64,000 nt of DNA from Siniperca chuatsi (taxonomy: Eukaryota; Chordata; Actinopteri; Centrarchiformes; Sinipercidae). Location: contig NC_058042.1 in NCBI RefSeq assembly GCF_020085105.1, forward strand, positions 21,604,001 to 21,668,000, given 5' to 3'. The position numbers were made by a program, and so were the translations under genes. Below the pieces are notes generated by a model. That model did no database searches. It saw only the letters and a program-made list of their open reading frames with translations, and was not told where the DNA came from. Below, piece after piece: positions 35,433 to 49,027 of this stretch (positions are counted from its first letter, which is position 1; each line of letters begins with the position of its first letter).

Positions 35433-38400
35433 CTAGATCTGCAGCACCAGGCCAGCGGCGGAGATGTTGTCCCCCCCACCTGCAGTTTGGTAAACCTCAG
35501 TGCACACCAGCACTGGAGCTACACAGATCTCGTAGTCCTCTTCATCCCAGCAGCTGACGGGCCTGGTCTCCTGCAGAGGGATACGCTGGCTGCCCTCCTG
35601 CCGGCTAATGGAGAAGGAGTCGTCCATGATGAGCCTCGCCTTGCTGGGGTCAATGTCATTAGAGCCACAGACATGGCGATTAGCTGTGAGAGAGGCCTTG
35701 GCTGTGGCTGACATGGTGTTCTTCCACTTGGAGCCGCGTGTCACAATCATGGCCTGAAAGGCAAGTGTGTGGACATGGAGCCGAGTCAGAGGCTTACCCT
35801 TAGCACCATTTGTGTCACTGTCTGCACTGGCATCCTTCTGGCGCTGGTTCAAAATGCGATAGACCTCCCTCATCTGGTCGAGGACAGTAGCTACACGAGG
35901 GTTTGGGTCCGACAATACTGTGATGTTGGAGCCTTTAAGTAGACTGAGCAGGTTGGGAAGCTCCTGTTCATTCATGCCTAAAGAGTCCGCCTGAGAAAGC
36001 AGAATCAGGATGAGTAAAGGACCTGCCTTAAACTGAACTGTGCACTTAAGCCATACGGTCTCATTGTGTAAGAGTAAATGTTGTTATTAGACTGGCCACA
36101 ATATAATGTATTTTGTTTACTACATTTGAGAAAAATCTGTCCATTTTTTAAATACATCAAGACACCAGAGAGCAAGACATTAAACATACTCTAATATATC
36201 AACATGAAATACAGGAAGGCAAACATAGTATCTGTTGAGTCACAGACTGTTTTGTTTACAAATGTATTCAACAAATTTAACTAAGCAAATCTAGTTTCAA
36301 AACTACCTGATATCATTTGTCAGACATCTTGATCCTTTTCACTAGACTACCTCACTGAATTGTTCTGGGATTAACTGAGTTTTTTCACCCCTGTGTTTGT
36401 GTAATTGTTCTAGTCTCACATGTGAATTAATGTGTTGATTCATTTAATTGTTCAGTAATACATACATGGGGGATGACATAGTGAAGTAGGTCTTCCATTA
36501 TACTCTCTTCTACAAAACTGGCCATCTCAAAATGGACCCCAATCTGTGGAGATGAGGACGACAGGAGGTTGGCCAGGCGGGAGAGGAGAGCTTCCCGCTC
36601 ACCTGCAATGATGAAAGGAATAGGTGGAAGGAGAAGAGAAAAAATTGGGACAAAAGGCAGCCAGGCAGTAAGGATTGAAGAAAACAGAGGACAGAAGAGA
36701 CAAAGTGGAGTAATGAGGAAGTGAGTAAAGCGGTGGAGAATCGAAAAAAGGGAAGAGGTAAGGTAAGATGTCAGAGAGGGAGGGATGCCAAAGACCAGGA
36801 GAGGTAAACAAATGAAAGGTAAAGAAAGGGAGGGAAGGTTGAGAAGTGAGGAAAGATGGAGAACGTAGATGAGGGGGAAGAATAAAAACAAACACAAATA
36901 CAGTACAAACAGTCTGGTGTTGTGGGATGGGAAGTGGAGTGATACTGACTCTCAACCTCCCTTTTTTCTTTTCCTTCTTTCAGCTTCTATCACCATCAAC
37001 AACCATCATAAATATTTAAAACGTTTGCAAGTCCAGCCAGATTCAATAGCTGTCTATCACAGTCTTGATTGATTGGCTGGTGGTGACTGGATGTCACCAT
37101 CTACATTGCACAGCACTTCAATGCTGCAAATGCAAAGTGTCAACATAACACATATCTATTAGCATGTTTTCACCTTGATAATTATCAAGATATTACAGAG
37201 TATAAGTATAATTATGGTCAAAATAAATATTCATATCAGCACAGGCCTACTCTGCATAACTCATTTCAAGAAGTAGAAGGCATTGTCAACCTTTAAGTGT
37301 AACTCAGAATAGACTAGTTCCTTTAAAGTAAAGTGAAATTATCATTAATAATTGTATATTTTTTATAATTGCATCAACAACTGACAAATGTTCAGCACTA
37401 TCCCATTTCAGTTGTGCGACACAGAGCAACGGACACTACTGCTAGAGGTTCCAAATCAGCAACAAATAAAAGGTTGTCACCAGTTTCCTCTTACCTGACT
37501 GGAAGGGGAAGTTATCCATCATTTGCAGCCCACCCACCACCAGCAGATCTGGTTCAAAGTCTTCAAGTTTCTCAGCAAACTCTTCTATGGAGGCCAGGTA
37601 GGGGTTATGGTCATCACTGTGGATGATATATCTAGCACAAGCAAGGCCAAACACAGTCAGCTTCAAATACTGTAGAGCCTTAAATTTATACATATGTACG
37701 TATGGATGTACATACGTACACACACAGAACACTTAGCTCTATTACTCACAACATTCATTAAACCGAGCCCACCGTGCATGGTGGGAAAATGTGTCTCTGG
37801 CTTAAACACACTCACATATACAGTTTACCTTATATGATTCCTCAACATTCTCAAAACATCAACCAGTTACTCAACTAACACATACCTGTTGGCTCTGCGT
37901 GAGGTATAGCGCCCCCAGCTAGCACCAGATGGATACTCCAGGATCAGATGAATGTCTGGCTCTTCTACTATGTTACCCGCCACTGAAAAGACAGAGGTAG
38001 GTGAGGCACAGGGGCATCGAAGTAAAGAAGACAGGTGTGGGAAAATAGATAAGAGAGTAGAGAGGGCAGAGGAAGTGGAAAAAATAATAAAAAGAATAGG
38101 AGGTTGTGCAAACGTAAGGGTAGAGGGGAATTCAGGGATGCACAAAAAGGACTGTGTAAAATAAAAATTACGATAGATAGATCGTGGAAGGTAAAAAGGG
38201 TGTACCAGTGTGTGTACCTGTAATGTGCTGTGACAGGACATCTGTAAAATCGGGGCTGAAACTTCCCCCTAGCAACACTTCACATCCCTCATTTGCCATG
38301 CGACCAGCCATTACCGGGGCATTGCCGCCTACTGCCCATCTGTTTCCAGGTAAGTCACGGGATGCTTCAACCAGCTTGCTGAACAGGGTATCATTTAGCA

Positions 38401-41400
38401 TAAAACGCCTGCAAGGCAAAGAAAAGCAAAAAAAAAAAATTGTGAAACAATGTTCAAACTGAACAACAAAAACTTGAAAGTATCAACCAGCATTTCCTCT
38501 AAACACTTCTTTTTTGTCTTATGTTGTGGTTCTTTCATGCACTTTGTAAAGTTTTTTGAATTGCATCGGGGTATGAAATGTGCTGTATAAACAAATCTAC
38601 CTTGCCCTGTCTTAACCGATGTAAGAGACTTGTTTAACCAGTCTGTTTACAGATATATAAGATATTTACATGTAGAGGTGCTAGAAAAAAAGTCCCCTTG
38701 GCACCCCTTGTTGCTATGAGACACCTGAATAACCATTTTAACAGTGGCATTCTTTCAATAAAAGCTGACATATTTGTGACTTCAAGGTTTTGTCAATCTG
38801 AGTTCTGTGCAGTAATCACATAGAAAATAAAAAGAAGCCAGTGTTGTGTGCATGAAGGCTCCCAGTAAACATGTGGCCTTAAACAGACCCAATGTACCAG
38901 AGTGTTCCAGAAACAGCATGTACTATATTTTATGAGATTAGCCTGGTTGTGGTTCATCCTGTAGATTAGGTTTATTTCTAGCTCACCTCTTCACGCTCAT
39001 CTATATCTCACTCAGTGTCTCTCTCTCGCTCTCTGAAGCTGCAGATATATAACTAATTTTAAAATATGGCAAAAAACAATTGTGGCACAAGTTAACTGAC
39101 AGGGACTGAAGAGAAACAGAAGTAAAAGCAAAGCACACTGAGCAAAATTATTTTATGAAAATAAACCTATTACACATGTGGTTTCACCTGATCTGCACTT
39201 GGCAGACATACCCAATCATCTCTTCGGTTCTTTGTACATATCACTTAGCTGGGTACAGGTAAGTGCTTAAGAATTATGGTCTCAGACTTTGCCTACACAA
39301 GTTCGGTCATCATCTGGTCGACATCAAGCATTCACAATCCCAAATTCCACAAGAAACCAGGCAAGAAAGAAGCAAGAGAAATAACTAACCGAAATAGCCC
39401 TGGTTTCTGTGTCTAATTGAGATTCTTAAACAAAATTATTCTCTCTCACACACATTCCCTTGCCCTTTCTGTCCATGATGAAGGCTTGTTGCCTTTAGGT
39501 GTTATTTCTAGACAATGTGCCACAGACAGAACAGGAACAGTCACCAATGAATGAGAAGAGAGTGGAGACGAGTTCAACCTCATAAATACCTTGTACTAGA
39601 ATGGCTGTCCAGCAACTACCTGATAAAAATCAATGGCAACAAAGACAGAAAAATACAGACAAGCACTGAACAAAGCAAGTTTTTTTTTTTGAAACTCATA
39701 GGTTCTACTTGTTGGTCTATTTTGTGTGATGGTCAGAGGAAAGAAGAGAGAGTGAGAGGTTGTATTTATTTGTACATTAGTACACATTCATGGTTGAATG
39801 TGAGTGTGTTTGTGAAAGAGCATCTGAGGGAGAAAGAATTAGGTAGGAGCACAGTAGCCTGAGTGGTGCAACAAAGAAACGGTTTTAAATTAGCTGTTGA
39901 CTGGTCTCAAGCCACACACACAATCACCTTGTATATAAACAGGAAAACTCAGCTAACCAGTCAGAGACCAGAGAGTACAGAGAAGTATTCAAAGATTTGT
40001 AAGAGCCTTACAGGCCTGCATTTATATTACCATACTGTAAATGTAGGGTTAATTCCCTGAACTAGACCACAACTATTTAATGACCAGCTGTTATTCACAC
40101 AAACAACACTTACTCTGCAGCAGCTCCCGGTGCAAAGAAGTAGGCAAAGCTCTGAGCCAGCTGCACTTCATTTTCAATGTAGTTATGATGTAGGGGCTGG
40201 TCCGTGGGAGGGAGGTCAATCTTATTAAGCAACGATACCCCGTCCACTATCAGGTCAACACAACCTCCAAAACCTGTGGATGAGGGAGAGAGGCAGAGAA
40301 GAAAGAAGAAGCGACATAAATATGAGATAAAAACGATGCCCAGAAGCAACTGGGGCCAATAAGAAGGAGAAGATTGTGTATCACACATTTTCTTTTAGAC
40401 ATTGCAGTCAAACTGAACAGTACACATAGAGCAAAGAGAAAGTTAATGGAAGCGTGCAGCTTCAGTAAACTGAGCAGAGAGGAATCCACCCAACGTGCAG
40501 CTGCTGCGACATTTGTTTGCCTCTGTGGCTGATCAAATGATCTGACACATGGATACAGTTTCAGCTGCTGGATCAAACAGCATCAATGCATAGCTTTCAT
40601 CTAGAAACATTTTCTAAAGCCAGCATGCTGTGCAACAGCCCCAGTCAGCCTACCTGTGTAGGCAACCTCTTAATGAAGCCAAAAGGCCAAAAGTTTGTGG
40701 TAGAACTCACATTTGAATTTGTTTTGAATATTAGCTTGACTTCAGGCTGCTTTGTTTGCAGTTGCTTTTCACTGCTCTTAGCTAGTCTATGATTTATTTT
40801 TGACAATTTGCTGTAAATAAAAGAAAAAATTACCTGCGTATATTTGTTATCATATGGTCAGCACCAGTTGTGCGTATTTATTGTGCTTTTGGTTGAAAGT
40901 CAATAGGCCAGTATTTGTCAGTGTTGTAGTGTTTAGCAATACATACGGTTTAGATTAAACTATGTGTTATATTATTTGACTATGCTGACAAAATTATATT
41001 TAATTCTGAATCATTACAATGTAACAGGTCTGACAGCATGGCTGGGCCTGTTGTTGAACTGGGCAAAGGTTGGACAGATTTGGTAAATCACTTCTGTTGT
41101 ATGTTTTTATCTAGGTTCAAAGGACCCGATTTTAGGATTAGATCATGACAGTCAAGAAGACACAGGTCAATCAGACCATGGAGCTGTTCAAAAGCTGTCA
41201 AAGTATGAAAGCCATAACCAGGGCCTGAAACCAATGTGTATATTGTTTTTAACAACAGCTACAATGGTTAGTGCATCCCTAAATTCACCATCTGCTACTA
41301 TTTAACCATTGTACTAACATAGTTTATACTAGACCGGTCACGCCAAGGCTGCTATTAATTCTGGCAGACAAAATGCTGATCTGGTGACTGTGCATTCATG

Positions 41401-42053
41401 GTCATCCCTATTTAACCTTCCTCTTTCGCCCTTCTTCAAACTACACTCCACTGTGTTGAGTCTGACTTCAACACACAACATTAGCTTGGACCTCCTTGCT
41501 TTCACTTGGTTAGTCATGTGCTGACAAACCTCCTGATACTTCGTGCACTCACGAAGAAAAAAAAAAACGAGTTGTGTAGCTAACGTTAACTTTGCTAACG
41601 TTACTTTCTAATTGCGTTAGCCCACTTAAGTTTGTTTTGGGTTAGTGTAACAACATCAATATTAACCAAACCCGGTATGCAGGCTTAGCAATAAACTTTT
41701 ATTTTTCCGTTTTGTTAGAAATTACTTTAACGTTAGTTCATCTGGAGCAGCTATTACGGATGCCATTAATTTATTAACACAGAAACTCCATAAGCCCCTA
41801 AAATGTGGTTATGCTATGTAACGTTAACGTTAGCTAGCTCAAACCACTTGCACTTACCAACGGCCACTTTCGGTCTGGCGACGTTATTCATCCCGACTTT
41901 GCGTTCAGCCCGGAGCAGAGAGGACAAGACGGTGTCCAGCCGGTCGTCCAGTTCTGCATTCTGGGGTGACCGGAACCAAAAGGCCAAAATAACCACAAAC
42001 AGGGACAAAACAGGCCCATATTTCATCCACGAAACCCTGCCTCCCCCCTCCAT
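35433..42053 (-). CDS. adpgk: ADP-dependent glucokinase
   Basis: Seven coding exons on the minus strand: 42,053-41,858, 40,273-40,114, 38,408-38,218, 37,982-37,886, 37,631-37,495, 36,602-36,466 and 35,990-35,433. They join in phase to 491 residues; mammalian ADPGK is about 497. It phosphorylates glucose with ADP as donor. The N terminus (about 12-27, YGPVLSLFVVILAFWF) is a hydrophobic anchor or signal, as expected for the ER-associated vertebrate enzyme. Family motifs in order: NRWAVGGNAPVMAGRMA (exon 3), HLILEYPSGASWG (exon 4), DLLVVGGLQMMDNFPFQSG (exons 5-6), SLGMNEQEL and GGGDNISAAGL near the C terminus. The last has the Asp (about residue 480) that acts as catalytic base in ribokinase-like ADP kinases. 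The start has ACAATGG, a strong Kozak context. Intron 1 carries GCTAACGTTA palindrome clusters near 41,578-41,835. Confidence 0.95.
36603..36890 (-). other. Strand-asymmetric purine/pyrimidine tract in adpgk intron 5
   Basis: For nearly 290 bases the plus strand is almost all A and G, so the transcribed RNA is pyrimidine-rich. It begins at the 3' splice site of exon 6 and acts as a very long polypyrimidine tract. It keeps two long minus-strand frames open (36,955-36,599 and through exon 6), which are not extra coding sequence. Confidence 0.6.
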
Positions 42054-42420
42054 TGTTGGCTGGTTCGCTAGCTTCACACCGTCAGTAATGAAAAGCACTT
42101 CCCGCCCGCTTAACCAATAACCAGCCGTTCGTTGGGTTGTCTGTTTGTTTTGAGGGCCGGAGGGTCCCGGTTGTCCTTTAACTCGACAAATACGGAGTAA
42201 ATTCCAGGATTTTAGCTATTGATTCAAAATATCACTTCAGCTGTGTTTCAGCTTGTGTAAACTACTACTTTCTTTTTGTACAGGAGGCTTCCACAGCGTG
42301 TTTTCTTTTCACCGAAGCACCGCTGTCCAGGTTGGATGATTGGAGGACGCCTGTGTTTAAAACGAACAGCTTTTATTCTACTAAGGGGGCGTGTTTGCTG
42401 ACAAGCGGAAGTGACAAACG
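42054..42420 (-). promoter_or_regulatory. adpgk: adpgk promoter region, TATA-less
   Basis: Directly upstream of the adpgk ATG there is GC-richer DNA with a GGGCGGGAAGTG word (minus strand, about 42,099-42,110) and an ETS-type GCGGAAGTG at 42,405-42,413. There is no TATA box at a useful distance. This fits a housekeeping promoter. The start site cannot be placed. Confidence 0.35.
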
Positions 42421-42861
42421 TTTTAGAGCACTTAATCTGAGTTTTAAAACATTTTAACTTTTAAGAGTGTTTTTGCATCTTAGCTTTGTTTCCCCATTAT
42501 CAGTACAATTTGTAAAGAAATTGTAAGTGATGTTTCTAGCTAGTCTTGCTCACATACTGCTTTAGAATGAATGATTGTCACAAAAATACCACCCATTTAC
42601 TCAGTCTTAGTTTTATTGCCCTGTTTGGATTAAAATTTTGGATGCAGCAGAAACCTACAACCATGTTTATCAACTACCATCACAAGAATTTTGACACATC
42701 TAGTAATCCATATTTTACATATCCTGACCCACATTTTCTCAGTTAGTCAATCCCATCAGGCAAGTGATGCTTCCAATCAGCCACATAAAATGTAAAACTC
42801 ATTTAAAATGCCAGCATACATATATTCAAGAGTAACACCACCATATCGGGAACCAAATTGT

Positions 42862-42867
42862 TTTATT
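42862..42867 (-). promoter_or_regulatory. ctsb: Polyadenylation signal of ctsb
   Basis: AATAAA on the minus strand, about 1.03 kb after the stop codon in the genome. If the intron at 43,594-43,889 is removed, the 3' UTR is about 750 bases. Confidence 0.5.
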
Positions 42868-43593
42868 TATAAAAAACAAACTGCTCATCTCATACTCTAA
42901 GTTTAAAAACACTAACAGGCATCAATTACAATGATTACATCATAACATCATGGGACTGGCATTTGTGGCACTGAGAAATAATGCTTGATTAAAAAATAAA
43001 ATAAAAATACAAGAGCTGTGATCATTAATTAAAAATTAGACATTAAAACAAATTCACCTCCTCTGCTGCATTAGGCAGAATATTTGCCATCTTTTGAAAG
43101 AATGACACTTTTCACCAGTGCAGAGAAAAAAAAAAAAGAAAAAAAAAGGCAACAGGGGGAACAAATTCAATTCTACAACAGGGACAAGTTTGCATCAAAT
43201 CACCTGAGATAAAATTAAAATGCACCTATGCATCTTAAAAACCCATTTTCCTCCTGTGCAACCTTTTGATTGACTTTTGCTTTAAGAGGTGAAGGAACAT
43301 GACCTCACAGCAGCTCATTCACAAGAGACACCCTAAATGCAACAATAGTGATTTGTGCTGAGGCACATAGTTTGTCATATTCCATCTGCTAATCCACCTA
43401 AATGAAGTGAAGGTTGCTCTCAAGTTTTTCCCCTGTCTGTTGTCAAAAGAAAACCACATGCTGTGTGTGCGCAGGTCATCAATGGGCTTTAACTATAAGG
43501 ACTAAAAGCAGTTAGACATGGTCAGAGCTCCAGAGCAGGCAAGCAGAGGTATTGCCCTCTAGTGATTATATAATGGACACTGCAGCTCAACAC

Positions 43594-43889
43594 CTGCAAG
43601 AGAAAAAGAAACAAAAAAAAACAAAACAAAGTAAGTCAGCAAAGCACAGACTTCAAGCCATATCCATGCTCTTAAAACTTTGATTTGACAAAGACAGTAG
43701 CCTCTCAGACTTAAAATGGGAGCTACTGAGGTGGTACAGGGTCAACAGTCAATTTAGAGCTATGAGGCTTGTGCATAAATAAAAGTCCATGCATTCCAGT
43801 GTGGTTTATGACACCAGTTGTACTGAATAGGCACACAAAGTTTGAGGCTAATACATTATATTGCTGTTACGTGTTGTTTGTTGTCTTAC
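43594..43889 (-). other. ctsb: Candidate intron in the ctsb 3' UTR
   Basis: Eight bases after the TAA stop the minus strand reads CTAAC then GTAAGACA, a strong donor. At 43,593 an acceptor (TTTCTTTTTCTCTTGCAG) with an excellent pyrimidine tract follows. The intron would be 296 bases. Because it starts so close to the stop, it should not trigger nonsense-mediated decay. Confidence 0.5.
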
Positions 43890-43897
43890 GTTAGATT

Positions 43898-46800
43898 TTA
43901 TTTGGGAATCCCCGCCACAATCTCAGACTCGATTCTACAGTGATCAGATCCACGCAGGAATTTAAAGAATCCTGAAACCAGAAACAGACCAGAGGACAGT
44001 TTACACATACATTTGTTCAGTTTCAACAAATTGAAAGAATAGCTTTGGCCCAACACCAACTATGTATGTTTAGAAGTATAAAATATCTTCATGTCTTCAG
44101 TGAAATTGTGTGCATTTGTGTCTCATTCAGAACAGCTGCTAGGTATAGCAATGCAGAAAAGTATTCATATCATTTAATTAAAAGTAGAATTCCAACAATT
44201 CAATTATAGTATCAGCTAAAATGTACTTTGTATCAAAAGTAGAAATATTCCCATTTAGCTCATTCATTTATTTATTTATTTATGTGGCAACCTGTATGCA
44301 TTATTTCTTATGTTGTCTAACTGATCTATACAGCACTGGGTAGTTTAAATTATAGAAATGCATCATATGATTTTACAGAAATATGACGTGCACCAAGTTT
44401 GAACAGTTTATTAGATACACCTGTACTATAATGCAGTTTAATACAGCATCCCTGCAAAAAATAATAAATCTGTCTTTATGCAGGTTGTAATGTTCAGTTT
44501 TTGCAACACTGTCAGAAACAAATAAATGTGGTCAGTTGAGGCTGCATTATACTGAAGTGTTTAATAGTCCATTTTCTTCATGCATGTAAACAGAAGGGCT
44601 ACTGTTTATAATAAGAGGAACTAGTTGTATGTGAGCTAGTTAAGTAAAATGTGTGCGTTTCTGCTCACCGTTATCACCCCAGTCAGTGTTCCAGGAGTTG
44701 GCACAGAGCCAGTAGGGAACACCATCCTCCTCCCCCCAGCCTAGGATCTTGATGGCATGGCCGCCCACAGCAGACCCATACACATGCTGATACACACCTG
44801 AGACGAGAAAAAAAAAAAAAAAGATAAAATAAAATACACACAACAAGAGAAGGAACACAATAGAGGAGAGGGTCAGCAAGAGTTTGAGTTCAAGTGCATG
44901 AGAGAAAGTCAGAAACAACATTTCACAGAATCACTGAGCTAAATCTGCAATGAGTGCACATGTTCTTACCCGTCTTGTACAGCAGAAAGTCTTCATAGAC
45001 GGTAAAGGCTCCCTCTACTGGGCCATTCTTGTATATCTCACTTTGAATCTGCTCCACATCTGACAGCACGCTGTAAGATGTTTTACCTGCAACACACAGA
45101 GTTAGGATCCTGCGCTGCATGTGTGTACATGCATACAAGACTATGACATGACTGGATACATAAAACAATTAATTAATAATTTCTCTTTATCAGAAATCTA
45201 ATAAAAAAAATACTATAAATGTGTAAGCCAGCCAGTGTAAATGTATACCGGTTAGTGATAGATTAGGTATTGACTACTGATACCAGATTTAATAACTATT
45301 AATAGATTGGCTGAGTAACCTGAAAATCTAATAAAATGAATTAACACATTTATTCATGTATGGTCTCTTACATATTTTAAGATAAAATCAGCTTCAGCTG
45401 AGTCTGTTACTATTAAAATGATGCCTTTTGTTTTTGATACTGCATTAATCAGATTCAGAGCAATGTTGAGACACAAAGCACTACAACAAAATAGAATATA
45501 ACGAACTAAAGTGAGGAACATTTCAAACAGATTTAATTTCTCTTATTACTATACAGTAAGTACTGGTTAGCATCCAAAGAGAGCTAATTGTTAGCATGCT
45601 TAACCCTAATCCTCCCTTATTTATTCCTGCCTTTCTTACCAAAGTGCTTGTCTTGTTTGTAGCTGGGGGTGTATCCAGTTTCACACTTGTAGATGCACTG
45701 AGGTGTTTCTCCACCCTCCCCAGTACAGGAGGGTCTGCTGCCATTCACATGGTGCTCGCAGGGGGGGATGGTGTAGGGACGACAACCTGTAGACACAAAG
45801 AGCGTCAGAAGTGTAGACAACACATGTGCAGTGTGCCACTGTAGGACTCTTGCACACAAAACTCACCAACATGGGAATCATAGAGGCCTCCAGAGACCAG
45901 TCCCTCTTTGGTCCAGAAGTCCCAGGCGGCTGAAGGGTAGCCACCATTACATCTAAGTAGTGAGAATAAAAACATTTTTTCAGAACATTTCCACCTTTAC
46001 AGACAACCACTATGTACTCCCTGCCTCCAACTCCAAATGTTCATGCTATACAATATCAGGGAGGCGCAGATGCAACTTTTTGCTCTCCCAATACTGATTC
46101 TGAATCCTACTTCTTGGTACTGTATCTGCCGATACCAAGAACTGATTCATTAATAGTGCTCGCTTTTCCCCAATTGTAAAATCTGTACACCTCATTGTAT
46201 AGAACTCACTGGAATCATTTTTATGTAATGTTATATTGAGGCCAGGGATTTATTAAATACACAATAATTCAAATTTCAAATAGTAGGTTTGCTAATGAGC
46301 TCTGGATTATGGTCCACATGCAGTAAGTCACTTCAATTATCTGTTGGGGACATTTGAACACAAAGCAGTGAAACATTTCACATATTGCTGCCTCTCACCC
46401 CATGCCACAGCTGTCGCAGCAGGTCAGCAGATCCTCTGAGGAGATCTCCACGCTGACCTTGGCATTGCTGTGGATACACACACGGTCGGAGATGGCCTCT
46501 GCAGCGCCAAATGCCTGCGAACACAAGAACCAAAACATGTCACACAAACACAATCAAACTAAATTCCGTAGATCATCTGTAACTTCAAAAAAAAAAAAAA
46601 AAAAAAAAATACATATTTTATGGTCACATCTTTTGAGCAGTGAGTTTTTAAATCTCACCCAGCAGGATCCACAGGAGCCCTGGTCTCTGATCTCCTTCAG
46701 AGTGGGACAGTTGGGCCACTGCTCTCTGGAGTCAAACTGTTTAGGCAGCTTCAGGTCTCCAGCATACTGAACCCTGCAGAGGAAAACAGCGTACACAGCA

Positions 46801-47244
46801 CATGTATGATTAGGAGATGTACAATGCAGTAAATACTCACCCTCACTGATATGGAAATATACAGAAATACTAATCTGGAGTTGATCTCATGTGCTTTACG
46901 TCCACCAACAGACGGTATGAGTGAGACTCACATGACTGGCAGTTTAGGTCCCTTCAGCATCGTACCACACAGTCTCTGGACATAACTGTAGTCGACATTA
47001 TGGAAGTTGTGACCAGCCTGCAGGAGAGGAGGGATATTTTGCCAAATAGAACTGCTTATATCCACTGACACAAAAGTCCAAGGTAAGGAAAAAAAACAAA
47101 AACAAAAAACAAAACATTCACCTTCCAGGTAGTGTTGAACTTATTGATGTAGTTGACCATCTCGCTGGACAGTGGTTGGAGGCGGGGTCTGGCCAGGATC
47201 ACCGACAAACTGGCAGCCAATAACAGGAAGGCTGCGCGCCACAT
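43898..47244 (-). CDS. ctsb: Cathepsin B (lysosomal cysteine protease)
   Basis: Nine coding exons on the minus strand: 47,244-47,122, 47,017-46,932, 46,773-46,659, 46,514-46,399, 45,952-45,867, 45,786-45,640, 45,086-44,970, 44,797-44,669 and 43,971-43,898. They join in phase to 330 residues, the length of fish cathepsin B. Order: signal peptide ([17 protein letters not shown]), short propeptide with WKAGHNF, then the papain-fold protease. The active site is complete: Cys107 in QGSCGSCW, His277 in [12 protein letters not shown] and Asn297 in ANSWNTDWG. The occluding loop with its two His (PPCEHHVNG, 187-188), which gives cathepsin B its dipeptidyl-carboxypeptidase activity, is intact. N-glycosylation sites: NTT in the propeptide and NGS in the loop. 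The CAAG acceptor four bases before the ATG implies a separate non-coding first exon. The gene lies downstream of an E-box cluster at 52.2 kb. Fish often have two paralogues; I cannot tell which this is. Confidence 0.97.
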
Positions 47245-49027
47245 TTTGCTTGAAAAATACAAAATTAAGGGGAGGACAAGTTTATTCTTTATTCACTTTA
47301 CAAAAAATAAAACTGCAATTTTGACTTATAATGTGATATGATTCCCGATTAATAGGAATGATAATCACATCAATTTTCATTTTCACTGAAGAAAAAACTA
47401 CCTGTGCCAAACATGTTTTCTTACATCTGGAGAACCAGATTTGTAGGCCAGGGCATCTTTGCAGCACTTCATTATAATGCTGTTTTGACACATTTTACCT
47501 TTTATCAAAAAAAACGCAGCTTCTGCGATTTGGATATTGCAATTTCAAAAATAGGGCTACACAATTAATCAAACTAACGTATTGATTTTCCTCAACTTTC
47601 AGTGATAAAGGCTGAAAGGGTAACAATGTCTCAAAGAAAGCCACAAGAACAAGCATGCAGTACTTAAGCCCAAATGACTGCACATACAAGTCTTTCTTAC
47701 TGAAAGCACAGGGGAGGGAAAAAAGCAGTATTAACTTTTGTATAAAAGAATGTCGTCCACATTAGTATAGAAATACAAGCCTGCGACAACGCAAAGCTAT
47801 GCTTAAAACACACTAGACTTACGTCTCATACACTCCTGAAACTAGGCTGGGGAAAAAAAAAAATAAATAAAAATTTAAAATTTCACAGCTGACTAGATGT
47901 CACTCCAGTTGCAACCACAAGTGGAACATGCATATACAAAGAAAACCTCTTATCCTCAGTCAGTCATGCACGTCAAGAGACTTTTCCAGTGGTTAAACAC
48001 ACTGCATCAGCAGGCACATAAATAGTCCAGTGATTTCAACTTATTCCTTAGATTTAAATCTACATGCACACACAAAAAGGACTTTGGACTTTCAATACAC
48101 AGTGCATTTGTTTTTGTAGAAGACAGTGTTTTCTCAGCTGTAACAAGACTGGGTTTCAGTTCCCACTCAAATAAATAAAAATAAATGATTAATATGTCCT
48201 CAGTTCCTCGTGATGCAGAAAATGCCACACACAATGCAAATGTATGCAGTCATTTAGTTTTTAAGATTAAAAAAAGGTGAAGAGGTAAGAGGTGAAATGC
48301 ACTGGTGAGAGTTGAGATAAGCTCCAGACAAGGACCCATTAGATATCATAATGTTGCCTATTAAATAGAGGAATGTGCTCAGGATAATCAGCATGCCAAG
48401 TCCAGCAAAAATCAATACCAGTGCAGACACTGTGCTCCATTATAAAACACAATGGGATGAACTAACATGCAGCTTCAAACCCTGATAAAAAGAACAGATT
48501 ATGTTAGTAAATCTTAAAGCCTGAACAGCAGGAGTCAGGAACAAAAAGGAAATCTACATGTTTGGGAAGCGGCAGCAGTTTCAAGAATTCTCCACCATAA
48601 TATGTTAAAGTTTAAAGAGTTTAGCTCAGTTACAGCGTTAATCAGAATCATTAAGCAGAACCCCTTTAACTAGTCGTCCAGCAATATAATTTCCGAGTTG
48701 ACACAACGAGCACTGATAACAGCTTCTCTTGGTGATCAGCCAAGAGTGTCTAATGCACAAATTAGCTTTGGGAATTAACCTGAACTCAGGTAGCAAGATA
48801 AACAAGGAAAGATATGTAAAGTGACTGGATGTAAGTTATAGAAAACCGAGGCAATGACTTCTTTAAAAAACACTTGTTACTAACATTGCGTGGCAGCTGC
48901 AGAGTCGCAGTGGTGATGTCAGGAGAGGACTGTGTTGCACCCGCCGCAGTGAAGATTAGTTGAAGATTGAAGTTGGCTTCGCAACGCAGAGACGGAATGG
49001 GACACCTTGCACAGGTAACAAAGAAAA

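Noticed and set aside
36427-36955. Long minus-strand frames around adpgk exon 6
   Set aside because: Only 36,602-36,466 is exon. The extension is pyrimidine-tract intron, which lacks stops because of its composition.
42054-42098. Upstream extension of the adpgk frame by 15 codons
   Set aside because: The extended frame begins at GTG, not ATG; the ATG at 42,053 has a strong Kozak context and gives the expected N-terminal anchor.
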